A DNA stretch of 14,381 nucleotides from Smittium culicis. Lineage: Eukaryota; Kickxellomycota; Harpellomycetes; Harpellales; Legeriomycetaceae. Below the pieces are notes generated by a model. That model was not told where the DNA came from, did not search any database, and was given only the letters and a program-made list of their open reading frames with translations. Made by a program: the position numbers and the translations under genes. Location: NCBI GenBank assembly GCA_001970855.1, contig LSSN01000696.1:1-14381 (forward strand). Reading direction: 5' to 3'. This document shows, one piece after another, positions 1-8,499 of the stretch; positions within the stretch are counted from its first letter, which is position 1; every line of letters begins with the position of its first letter.

Positions 1-850
1 TATATAAACGATATTTTGGATGGCATACAAGGTGTTTTTGTATCATCACTAGGAAAAAGAATCTCAGGCCTACTATTTGCAGATGATGCTGTAGCGATTT
101 CTGACTCTGCTGAACAGCTCCAAGACTCGTTGGATAAAATATCTGATGATCAAATAAATAGGAAATGAAAATAAATAATTCAAAATGTGGAAATTTAAAA
201 AAAAATTCAAAAAAAATTTTAAAATTTAGCGCTCAAAATCAGGAAATAGAAATCTTGCAAAAATACGAATATCTTGGATAAATTTTTAATGATAATTAGA
301 ATGTATTATCTGAAATTCAGAAAAATAAAAAAAATTTCGAAAAAGCCACTTTTTGCAGGTACGGATTTTTAATGAGAACTGATATACCTACAGCATTAAA
401 AATGAAATTAATAAATTCAGTACTGTTTCCTATTGGCTGATATTGCGGAGAAACTATTGGAATGAGCAATCACAGAGTTAAACTAATCCTAATTGAAATT
501 AATAAGGCAAATAAGAATGGTAGCTAGAGTGGGAAAACCAGCAGCTATTGAAAGGCTTCAGATCGAGTTGGGAATTAAAATTTTATTTTTAAAAACAAGC
601 GAGGCCCAAGAGCGCGCAATAGTAAAACGGAGAAACTCTAAAAAGTGAATTTCTGAACTATTTAAATTTCCGCATAGATCAAGAATGAGTACTTGGGTAT
701 CAGGAAATATTAAGTGGATGTAAAAATATTTAATGCAATTAACACTATAAATGTGCTAAATACTCTATAACATAGAAAAATGACTAATAGTAAATCAAAA
801 CTTTATAAATAATAAGAGAAAAATACAAAACTTTCTGCCCGTTTTGTAAT
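1..850 (+). pseudogene. LINE (non-LTR retrotransposon) ORF2, RT C-terminal half, 5' part of a split copy
   Basis: This is the 3' half of a non-LTR retrotransposon RT ORF, cut off upstream by the window edge. Frame 1 opens at base 1 and reads through GLLFADDAVAISDS, the catalytic FADD motif of LINE reverse transcriptases (about 76-110), then stops near 167. Frame 3 continues from 165 with MKINNSKCG and KYEYLG (stop) IFN, the post-catalytic region. It is followed by DIPTALKMKLINSVLFP and GGE/GM-like residues near 365-470. Frame 1 resumes around 526 with IERLQIELGI and, near 690-730, STWVSGNIKWM, typical of the RT-distal domain. The last bases before 851 encode C-P-F-C-N (836-850), the first half of a CCHC zinc motif whose second half lies after 5255. 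Stops and at least two frameshifts make it non-functional. The LINE class is secure; the clade is not assignable by eye. Confidence 0.87.
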
Positions 851-1038
851 ATTGTATTTCATTGGTAAAATACAATTATTTTGTTACCAATTTTGTTATA
901 TAATCAAAAAACAATTATGCAATGTATAAATAAAATTTTTTTTAATCTACCAATTAAAAATTTTTTAAAATATTTATTCATAAACAAAAAAATTTCTTCC
1001 AACTATATAAACCAAGGCACGTGCCATTCCTAAACTTT
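851..1038 (+). repeat. DIRS left inverted terminal repeat
   Basis: The segment from the ATT at 851 to the CCTAAACTTT at 1029-1038 is matched in reverse complement by 5059-5222. Long exact stretches include the block around GTATTTCATT, the block around CAATTATGCAATGTATAAAT, and the inner block from CCAACTATATAAACC to the inner end with one mismatch. The left copy carries about 23 extra bases (about 944-966) lying between two A/T-run repeats and absent from the right copy. Scattered further mismatches show that the two repeats have diverged since insertion. In this family the ITRs carry the promoter and take part in circle formation. Confidence 0.9.
1003..1038 (+). promoter_or_regulatory. Probable DIRS promoter core within the ITR: TATA-like box and CACGTG palindrome
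   Basis: CTATATAAACC (about 1003-1013) resembles a TATA box. Immediately downstream lies the perfect 10-base palindrome GGCACGTGCC (1016-1025), which contains an E-box CACGTG core. Both are the best-conserved part of the two ITRs; the right copy at 5069-5078 has a single change (GGCACGTACC). The site is about 110 bases upstream of the first gag ATG (1135), a plausible leader length. Promoter activity of DIRS ITRs is known for the family. The exact elements here are inferred. Confidence 0.45.
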
Positions 1039-1134
1039 CCGTTTTTCTTTTCGCCAGGTACACTACCTTGCTATTCCAAAAAAAAAAAAAAAAATAGAAC
1101 TTTTCTTATACTTTATTTCTTTCATTTTTATCCT

Positions 1135-2079
1135 ATGTTTCAAAATGAAGAAAGTATTAATCAAGAACCTGTCCCTAGCTGGGCACAAGAAATCTTATTT
1201 AGGCTTTGCAATATGGAATCACAAGCTCAAAACGTCACTGCTCCTATTTATACTTCCGTTCCTGCTCCTATCTCTGATTCAATTGATATATCTGATAATG
1301 AAACCAGCCGTGATTTATACATCGTTGATAGAGCTCCGCCTAGAGATTTTATTGCTTACCCTGAAATTCTTGATTCCATACCAAGTATCAAAAACGATTT
1401 CTTTAGGTCTTCACTCACAGATGCTGCAAAAAGAAAATTTATTGGATTATGCCCAAAAAATGAGAGCATGGTCAATGAACCCCCGTCACTAAATGAATTT
1501 GGGCTCTCTTCCGAGGCAAAAAAGGATGATTCAAAGCTCTTCGATATTCAGTATAGATTATCAGAAATTACTAGATCAATCGAATACTACGTACACACCA
1601 TGCTGCAACGTGAAACAAACTCGCTTTCAGCTGAAAGTGTAATCGAATTTTCCAACGCTATCCGAATTTTGTTTTCAGACTTATCCTCGCACGTCACCCA
1701 GCTTCTCATGGAAAAAGTATTCAGGAACGCAAAGATACCCGGGAAAGCTCCAAAAATCCTATCTGCGAGCTATAATCCGCTATTCGACCGCAAGGAACTC
1801 GTCGAACATGCGGCGTCAAATAAGTCAATGCAGAAGACTATTGTTCTAACACGAGGTGCAAACAAACGAGACTACTCTGTCAGAAGGAGTTTATTTCTGA
1901 AACACTCCTCAGACAGAAACTATAACCAACCCCAAACAGGAAAAATTCCAAATTCAAGCTCGCTATATGGCCAGAACCAACTCAGGCAGGAAGGAGGTTC
2001 CATTTTTGGGAACCAAAATAGCGGGGCAGTTCGCAGCCTCTCTTTTGGTCACCGGGGGAGGGGTGAAAATTTTCGGTAG
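1135..2079 (+). CDS. DIRS Gag-like protein (ORF1), open
   Basis: This 314-residue ORF lies between the left ITR and the RT region, the place of gag in DIRS elements. The start is the first in-frame ATG (MFQNEES). The frame is open further upstream to about 1021 without an ATG, through a 17-base A run that is better seen as leader. The protein is acidic and Ser-rich at the N-terminus. It then has AYPEILDSIPSIKNDFFRS and a CPKN segment (about residues 80-120), resembling the conserved Gag block of DIRS-like elements. Next comes a helical region with IQYRLSEITRSIEYY, then FSDLSSHVTQLL. The C-terminus is rich in Gly, Asn, Gln and Arg and ends GHRGRGENFR, suiting RNA binding. No CCHC knuckle is visible. 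The stop overlaps the RT reading frame (VGGRL at 2076). It is the only long undamaged frame of the element. Assignment as Gag rests mainly on position and weak motif similarity. Confidence 0.8.
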   Translation: MFQNEESINQEPVPSWAQEILFRLCNMESQAQNVTAPIYTSVPAPISDSIDISDNETSRDLYIVDRAPPRDFIAYPEILDSIPSIKNDFFRSSLTDAAKRKFIGLCPKNESMVNEPPSLNEFGLSSEAKKDDSKLFDIQYRLSEITRSIEYYVHTMLQRETNSLSAESVIEFSNAIRILFSDLSSHVTQLLMEKVFRNAKIPGKAPKILSASYNPLFDRKELVEHAASNKSMQKTIVLTRGANKRDYSVRRSLFLKHSSDRNYNQPQTGKIPNSSSLYGQNQLRQEGGSIFGNQNSGAVRSLSFGHRGRGENFR

Positions 2080-3964
2080 GGGGACGGCTGATCCTCTTCC
2101 AAAAAGTGAAGGAGAGACTCACAAACGATTTTTGGGTTAGATCTGTGATAGAGAAGGGGTTCAGGATTCCACTATTGACCCAACCAAAAAAAAGTGATCA
2201 GAATGAAGATGATACAAGGAAGAAGGTTTTCAAAGCAGGATACCAGGACAATAAAGGAGGAAATTAATGACCCTACTCTCAAAAAACGCGAAAGAACAGG
2301 TTTCTCACGACACACCCGGATTCTTTTTTTTACGATTTTTACGGTTCCAAAAAAATTCGGAGAAGCTCTCCCAGTTTTAAATCTGAAATCTCTGAATCAG
2401 CATCTGCCTCAAAGATACTTCAAAATGAAGAGTCTGTCAACTGTATGAAAGCTTGTTTGTCGCAAAGATTGGATGAAAAGCATATATCTTGCAGAAGCAT
2501 TCCTTCACGTACATATTTCTCAATCTTCAAGGAAATATCTCAGTTTTCTATGAGAAAACAAAAATTTTCGCTTCCGCGCTCTTCCATTTGGCTTTTCCTT
2601 GAGCCCACTAGTTTTCACGAAGGTATTGCGCCCAGTAATAGATGGGCAAGACAACATGGAATAAGGATAAGTGCTTACTTGGACGATTTGCTGATCTTAG
2701 GATCGAGCAAGGAACAATCGCTGAAGAACACACAGAAGGTGATTAAACGCCTACGGAAACTGGGATTTATAATCCAGGAAAATAAATCCTCATTGGTTCC
2801 CTCACAAAGCCTAACACATTTGGGAATGAAAATCGATACACGATTGATGATTTAAAAATCCCAAAAGTCAAGGTCAGGGACCTGAGGAGGGATGCAAACT
2901 GCCTCATAACCAAGGGTGCTACAACAGTAAAAAAATTAGCACCATTCATAGGAAAAGCTCAGGCCATGTCAATTGCACTCCTCCATGGTTTTTTGATGAC
3001 CAGAAGGCTTATAGAGCTAATGAACGAAGCTTTGAGAAAAAAATCAAATTGAAACTCAGTAATATAGCTAATACAATCTACCTTGGAAAATTTGAAATGG
3101 TGGAAGGAGAGCCTAATCAGCTGGAACGACCGCAGCTTCCTTCCAGAAGTCCCAGAAGTCGAAGTCTTCACAGGCGCAAGCGACTCAGACTGGGGTATAG
3201 CACAAGGGGAAAAATCAATACTCAGGAACTTGATCCAAAAAGGAAAAGAAACTGCCAATAAATATCAAGGAGTTGATAGCAATCATAAAAGCCTTGAAGC
3301 TTCCAGAAATAATTGAAAAGAGTGTGATGGTGTATTCAGACAACAATACATTAATACCTATGTGAAGAAACAAAGCAGGAACCAGTCTCCTGCTCTTCTC
3401 AAAACATCAGAGCAGTTGTGCGCCGACTTTCTGAATTCTTCGACTCGCCCATAGCTGAATTACGTTCCTTCTGCACTCAATCCAGCAGATGCTCCTTCAA
3501 GGATGAGTACACATACGGAATGTTCAATACCAGACAAGATATTCAAAAATATAGATATGTAGTTAGGACCGCACGATGTGGATATGTTCGCAGCCCCGGC
3601 GAGCCACAAACTGTCGATATTTTTCAGCTGGAAACCATCTCAAGAGGCAGCAGCAACGAACGCTTTCAATCACTGGTGGAGTATTTGGAAGAATTCATAC
3701 TGCTTCCCATCTTGGAATCTCATCATGAGGATAATCCAGAAAGTCCGCCGAGAGAAATCAACCTTGACACTAATAACTCCTAGATGGAGAACATGGATTT
3801 GGTTCCCAGATCTAATCAAAATTTCGATAGCGAAATCAATCAGAATACCAGCAGAAGAAGCGCTCCCGGAACATACAAACGAAAGTTCGATAATTTTGAA
3901 GATCAAGGATTTGTCGCATAAAGCTTGGAGGATAAGCGGGCAAGTTATGAAATTGAAGGCCTAA
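2067..3964 (+). pseudogene. DIRS reverse transcriptase / RNase H, frameshifted
   Basis: RT/RNase H polyprotein of the DIRS element, read in several frames. Frame 3 from 2076: VGGRL, then LTNDFWVRSVIEKGF, the usual N-terminal block. Frame 1 from about 2265: IFTVPKK, LNLKSLNQHLP and YFKMKSL; then DWMKSIYLAEAFLHVHI (motif A, with Tyr at 2485-2487 where the catalytic Asp is expected) and LPFGFSLSPLVFTKVLRP (2581-2634). Frame 3 resumes with YLDDLLILG (2676-2702), the intact YxDD box. Frame 2 from 2849 gives the connection domain (IPKVKVRDL, APFIGKAQA). RNase H follows: FTGASDSDWG at 3167-3196, where the usual FTDAS catalytic Asp is Gly; KELIAIIKAL; YSDNN; and the terminal YVPSALNPADAPSRM (about 3461-3505). 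Then DVDMFAAPASHKLSIFFSWKP and LITPRWRTW, the DIRS-specific tail. There are at least five frame changes and several stops. No methyltransferase domain is present. Confidence 0.92.
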
Positions 3965-4931
3965 CAAAGTCAGCCATAGATCTAATCCTAGAGAATCCAT
4001 TTGCTCTAAGAAGATCAAATTGGTATAGCTCTGCTAAGAAAAAATTTATAATATGGCGTTCTGAAAATTGTCCCGGGCGTAGCGAAATATCAGCTGTAGA
4101 TATTATAAATTTTCTTGGTAATGGCAGAGTTACTCAAGGTTGGTCAGTACCAACAATAAGAAATTATCGATCATCAATTTTGGACATCTTCCCAGATCCT
4201 TCAACAGTTACTAACGATATCATGTTCAAAAAATATTTTTGGGAATTGGGAAGGATGGACAAAAAATCCTTTAAATATCATTCATATGATGTATCACCGA
4301 TCATAGAAACATTAAAAAAAGTGGAGCGATAATTAATCGATGGCAACAGAAAATCTCACTAAGAAGCTTTGTTGGCTAATATCAATTTGTGGGTTCTTAA
4401 TACCAAGCGATATAGAGAGAATAGATGACAGAAAAACTAAAATAACTTCCAGTTATGCTAGATTTGTTATTTTAAGCCCTAAAGAATGACTCTCTGGTTC
4501 TTCAACGGAAAAAGTATGCCACATAAATAGTCATTCTATTCAGTACATATGTCCCGTGTTAGCTTATAAGAACTATAAAGCTAGAATAGCTTCAGAGCCT
4601 TGTCGGGGGCCTCATCCAGTTAATGAGGAAATAAAAGTTAATTATTAATAAGAAATTTTAAAGCCACACATAAGAAAATAACTCCGCAAAGGATTGGCAA
4701 ACATACAAACAGTTTATGGATTTAATACCATTTTTTTCCCATGAAAAGAGATCTAAATCCAGAGCACTTGGCTCAAAAATTGCATCAAAATCTGGCGCAT
4801 CATATGAGGATGCTATTTCTATTTGATTTTGGTCAAGTAAGGGGATATTTGATACTTACTACCAGCTTTCAAAAGCTCCGCTAAACAAAATTACAAACCT
4901 GGTATTAAGCGAAAACTCTGGAGAAACATAA
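3784..4931 (+). pseudogene. DIRS tyrosine recombinase (YR), frameshifted
   Basis: Integrase-equivalent of the element: a tyrosine recombinase that inserts the circular cDNA. The ORF likely began at ATG 3784, overlapping the RT/RH tail in another frame, as is usual for DIRS. Frame 1 reads MENMDLVPRSNQ, a TAA at 3919, then the N-terminal SAM-like DNA-binding region (RSNWYSSAKKKFIIW; VDIINFL; TIRNYRSSI) to a stop at 4332. Frame 2 from 4340 gives LCWLISICGFLIPSDIERID and later CPVLAYKNYKARIA with PHP. Frame 3 near the end gives ALGSKIASKSGAS, a stop, then FWSSKGIFDTYYQLS. This C-terminal block is characteristic of DIRS YRs and holds the putative nucleophilic Tyr in FDTYY. The TGA before FWSS replaces the usual Gly. 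The final TAA (4929-4931) overlaps the start of the ICR. Inactive because of stops and frameshifts. Confidence 0.9.
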
Positions 4932-4988
4932 TTGTATTTTACGAATGAAATATAATGATAATTTTAGTCAAATTCATGAAGACTTATT
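4929..4988 (+). repeat. DIRS internal complementary region (ICR)
   Basis: Two adjoining blocks are visible. Bases 4929-4956 are the reverse complement of the left end (851-878) with two mismatches. Bases 4957-4988 are the reverse complement of the right-end extension (5224-5255) without mismatch. Read on the minus strand the ICR is therefore right end followed directly by left end, the circle junction (...TTATC|ATT...). This is the template role assigned to the ICR in the DIRS-1 replication model. The block fixes both outer ends of this element. Confidence 0.88.
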
Positions 4989-5058
4989 AATATTGTATGA
5001 AAAGTAAAATAAAATTATGTTCCGCCCACCGCAACCCTACTGGTTTATTAAAAATGTT

Positions 5059-5255
5059 AAAGTTTAGGAATGGCACGTACCTTGGTTTATATAGTTGGAA
5101 AAAATTTATTTCGCTTATCCATATATATTTTAAAAAAATTTTATTTATACATTGCATAATTGTTTTTCGATTATATAATAAAATTGGTAACGATATAATT
5201 GTATTTTACGAATGAAATACAAAAATAAGTCTTCATGAATTTGACTAAAATTATC
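5059..5255 (-). repeat. DIRS right inverted terminal repeat with right-end extension
   Basis: Bases 5059-5222 are the reverse complement of the left ITR. Bases 5223-5255 form an extra extension of about 33 bases with no counterpart at the left end, matched instead by the ICR. An asymmetric right extension is also known in DIRS-1. The TATA-like box and near-palindrome of the left ITR recur here facing inward on the minus strand. The open frame at 4997-5215 is only ITR sequence read through and is not called as a gene. Bases 4989-5058, between ICR and ITR, hold nothing recognisable. Confidence 0.9.
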
Positions 5256-5584
5256 AAGATCGTGCCAGAATCGATTGAACATTTATATTAGCGTGTGGAA
5301 GGTGGCAAGCAATACGCTTAAATAATATTGAGCTATTTTCAAAAAAAATCATATTTTTCTTTTTAAATTTTTATACTTCCGACCCAACTCAAATGGATCA
5401 GGTTGTTTACATCTTTTTTTTTTTGAGGGGGGATTGGAGTGGTGTTGTACAATAAATCCTTTTCCAGATATTTTCTGAATAAAACTAACAATTTATTGAG
5501 TTAGAAAATGCAAAATTTTTGATTGGAATACTTGTTATCCGGTTTATAATTCTTGAAAGTATTAATGAGTCACCAGCACAATAA
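5256..5584 (+). pseudogene. LINE ORF2 C-terminal tail, 3' part of the copy split by the DIRS element
   Basis: The reading interrupted at 850 resumes with AAG ATC GTG CCA GAA: KIVPESIEHL, then after a one-base slip LACGRWQAIRLNN. With the C-x2-C left of the insertion this completes a C-x2-C-x9-H-x4-C motif, the CCHC found at the C-terminus of many LINE ORF2 proteins, followed by the usual RW...R. Further down, after low-complexity T-rich codons, a Gly-rich patch (about 5428) and LENAKFLIGILVIRFIILES (5501-5560) resemble the distal LINE tail. The frame ends at TAA 5582-5584. An A/T-rich stretch follows and may be 3' UTR to about 5660. It is non-functional because of slips and the insertion. Confidence 0.75.
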
Positions 5585-6658
5585 TAGCTTTTCTCAGGGA
5601 GTATGAAGCTGCTAGAGCGGTAAGAGGAGTTTCAATAAACTTTTTATAAAAAAATTAAAAATTAATTTTAATTTATTCGCATATTTTTTCCCTCTTTTGT
5701 ATTTTGAATAAAAATACGGGAGATTATTAAATTTCGGTTGGTTATATAATAGTAAAAAATTAACGTTTGACACAGTTCTTAACCACTTTTGAGTTTGTAT
5801 GAATATTTTTATTTTGAATTTTCAAGAGTTCTTTTAGTCAATAATTTCATAAAATTGAATTAGATTTAGCATTAAAATCATTTTATAGAAGCCTTTTTAT
5901 CATTATTACGTGTTAATTTTGTTAATATTTAATAATAAAGAAAATAATAAATATAATAATTTAAAGAAGTTTACAGTGAAATATCAGTATGACTGCAATA
6001 TCATATTTGGTGACTAGTTGACTGTGATGAAACAGTGCGCAAAGAATTTTTTTAAAAATATAATTTATTGCGCGTGAAAAATTGCTTGGGTGAATATTTT
6101 ATTTGTGTATTGTTCGCATTATCCTTGAGGTCATGCGCAGTTTGAGCAGCATAAGAATTTATTTTCATTTTTACACTAGCATATTAATGTTTTTAAAATA
6201 TTTTTACTATATTTTTTTACCTACCTGCATAAAGTTCAATAATTAAAATCATAAAAAAAAATTACTATTAATACTTTAATTTCCAATACTAATTTAAAAG
6301 ATATTTATTCTAATAATTTATGATATGAAATTAAATTTATAATTTGCATATATTTAATGTAAATTAATAAATAATTTATTGGAGAACATTGGTATTTTTA
6401 TGACCTTAATTTATCTAAATTTATTTGTTAATTTGATTAGACAAATAAAGTATTTAAATTTAATGTTTTATTTAATTTATTATTATACGAGTATAAAGTA
6501 TGAGGATAAATATAGGAATAAACGGATTATAAAATAGCTAGTTCAAAATCTAAAAAAAATCCATCAGGAAAAAATCTTTTGACTATGTAAATATATGTTT
6601 TTGAATTGTAATAAATTTGTTCTGATAATTCCATAAAATTTCGTTTGATACTTTAATG

Positions 6659-6729
6659 TAGCCGTGTAAATAAATATCTATTTATTTATTGAATAATATA
6701 ATGAAACAGTATATTAATTTACACGGCTA
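6659..6729. repeat. 71-bp segment with perfect 13-base inverted ends (MITE-like or hairpin)
   Basis: TAGCCGTGTAAAT (6659-6671) is exactly inverted at 6717-6729 (ATTTACACGGCTA), enclosing 45 bases of A/T-rich sequence. The arms are far more GC-rich than their surroundings. The outer TA on each side could be a TA target duplication, as made by Tc1/mariner-type elements, in which case the inverted repeat proper is 11 bases. No ORF is inside. It could be a tiny non-autonomous element, its solo remnant, or a structured RNA stem. Confidence 0.5.
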
Positions 6730-7499
6730 AATTCCAGATTAGTAATTATAAATCATAACAGTATTTTAGAAGTAATATCGGGGATAATATTGAGAAGCGG
6801 ACAATTAATTATATTATTTCCCAATAATTTCATAATTTATTTTGATTAAAAATCCAATTAATATTTTTGATGGATTGAATTAATTAGTTTAACCTATAAT
6901 TTCACCTAATATAAACAGAAAAAAGTTACAAAGAAAAAAAAAATATTACCATAATAATCCCTTATATTGAGCTCAGATGGCTATATTGTATCAATAAAAT
7001 TCAGTCTATTGCACTTTAAAGAATTAAAATTAGGATATTATAGCTAAAATTAGACAGATTATATTTAAGCGGAAATGATATTTTTTAATATATTTTCGAT
7101 TTAAGACTATTAAAAAATTATGAAATGTAGATTATTTACATACCATAAATTGTATAAATAGATTTACATTTAAAATGAGGAGTAAAATCATATAAATTAT
7201 AAATTTTATATATGAAAAGAATGAATAAATTGAAATAAGAGATAGTAGATTTAATTATTAATATAAATCGCCGTTTTTTAATTATCCTAAAAATATTAAA
7301 TCTTATAATTCAAAAATTAAATCAAGAGTCAAATAATTTTTGAAATTATTTATTACGGTATGGAATTATAAAAATACAATAAATCGATTTATTACCATTT
7401 TTTTAAATTTAAATAAGAATTAATAAAGAAAAATCTAAAATTTTTTTGATATAAAAAGATCACAATATCCGAAGAAATGAAATTACGACCGTTGAAACC

Positions 7500-7532
7500 C
7501 CCCAAAATAATTATTTATAATAACTTTTGGGG
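7500..7532. repeat. Hairpin CCCCAAAA...TTTTGGGG
   Basis: An 8-base perfect stem (7500-7507 with 7525-7532) surrounds 17 A/T bases that can extend the pairing imperfectly. It stands out because C and G runs are rare in this region. No neighbouring gene suggests a role. Confidence 0.5.
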
Positions 7533-8354
7533 AAAAAAAACATTAAACAATTTTCTAAATTATGAATTATTTAAATAATGTTTTGAATTAAAATTTTTCT
7601 GTGATATCAGCCATATGGAATAATTTTTCAAGATTTATTAGGTATTTGTTCAATCAAGTAAGAATTAATAGTAAATTGGAGTTTTGGTTGGCTAAATTGA
7701 AATTTTAAATATTTTATTACAGTTATTTTATATTATAATATAATATTAGGTAAAGTAAATTTGCCAAATATTAATTTAGTATATCAGTGCATTTGAAGAA
7801 CTGCTAAATAAATGTTATAAAAAAAGCGAAAAAAAATTTAATAGCGTCAAAAGTTAGACAAAAAATTAATTCAATAAGTATAGCGATCTAATAAAAATTA
7901 ATGCATGTGATAGAAATTATTCGAATTAGACAGTAGATCGCATCAAATATATTCTATAATTTTTTTATGAATAAACAATTTTAATATTGAGATTCAAAAG
8001 TTATATCATGTAGAATTTTATTTAATAATGATATAAATGTGATATATATAATTATAAGTCATTTTATGGGATTTTTTTAAGTGTTATTATATTTATAGGT
8101 TAATTTATCGATAATTTAAAGTTACATAAATTTATTTTTTTTCTTTTTGAAAAATAAAAAAAGAATAATTAGGACAATATTAGTAAATTCTTACGTATTA
8201 ACGATAACTATGATTATTTAATTCGCAAAGATAAACTACCTAAAATTAAAAAATGATGCTGAACAAAATACTGAAACTATTGAATCAAAGAGACTAGAAT
8301 CGATAATCAATGACAATAAATAATTAATAAATTCATACAACACTTTCGCGGGTG

Positions 8355-8374
8355 GTAGATTATTTTTAATCTAC
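8355..8374. repeat. Short perfect hairpin, 8-base stem and TTTT loop
   Basis: GTAGATTA (8355-8362) pairs with TAATCTAC (8367-8374) around a four-T loop. It lies in A/T-rich DNA with no adjacent gene, so chance is a reasonable explanation. Confidence 0.4.
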
Positions 8375-8499
8375 AAAATATAACCAACTAAATTTAGTTA
8401 AAATACGTTAATTACTATTCCTTATTAATTATAGGCTTGTTGTAGAATATAAGAAAATAATATATTTATTTAAAAATTATAATCAAACCATAAATTTAA

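Larger units (their letters stand above)
851..5255 (+). mobile_element. DIRS-type tyrosine-recombinase retrotransposon, complete in length but decayed
   Basis: This 4.4-kb element has the gene order gag, RT/RNase H, tyrosine recombinase. It is bounded by inverted terminal repeats and carries an internal complementary region, the diagnostic structure of the DIRS order. Families of this group replicate through a circular cDNA made with help of the ICR and integrate with a YR instead of a DDE integrase, so no target-site duplication is expected; none is visible. The ends were set by matching the ICR (4929-4988) to the reverse complement of the right end joined to the left end. They agree to within about three bases with the point where the interrupted LINE reading resumes (AAT before, AAG after). 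The copy is inactive as written: RT/RH and YR have multiple frameshifts and stops, and several catalytic residues are replaced. Confidence 0.92.

Noticed and set aside
1021..1134. Longer gag ORF beginning with GTG at 1021
   Set aside because: A GTG start is not expected in a eukaryotic retrotransposon; the added part lies partly in the ITR and reads through a 17-base A run. The first ATG at 1135 is preferred.
1145..1492. 115-codon frame overlapping gag
   Set aside because: It is a shadow in another frame of the gag ORF, with a hydrophobic composition caused by the frame and no motif.
2767..4018. Minus-strand frames opposite the RT/RH and YR region (2767-2949, 2959-3258, 3670-3906, 3836-4018)
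   Set aside because: They are antisense to clearly recognisable RT/RH and YR sequence and contain no motif.
4997..5215. 72-codon frame near the DIRS 3' end
   Set aside because: It consists of the right ITR read through; the same sequence occurs inverted in the left ITR.
851..5255. RIP-like or cytosine-deamination mutation as the cause of the DIRS decay
   Set aside because: The identifiable changes are mixed (for example GAC to GGC at the RNase H Asp, apparent GGA to TGA before FWSS) with many indels, not a uniform C-to-T pattern.
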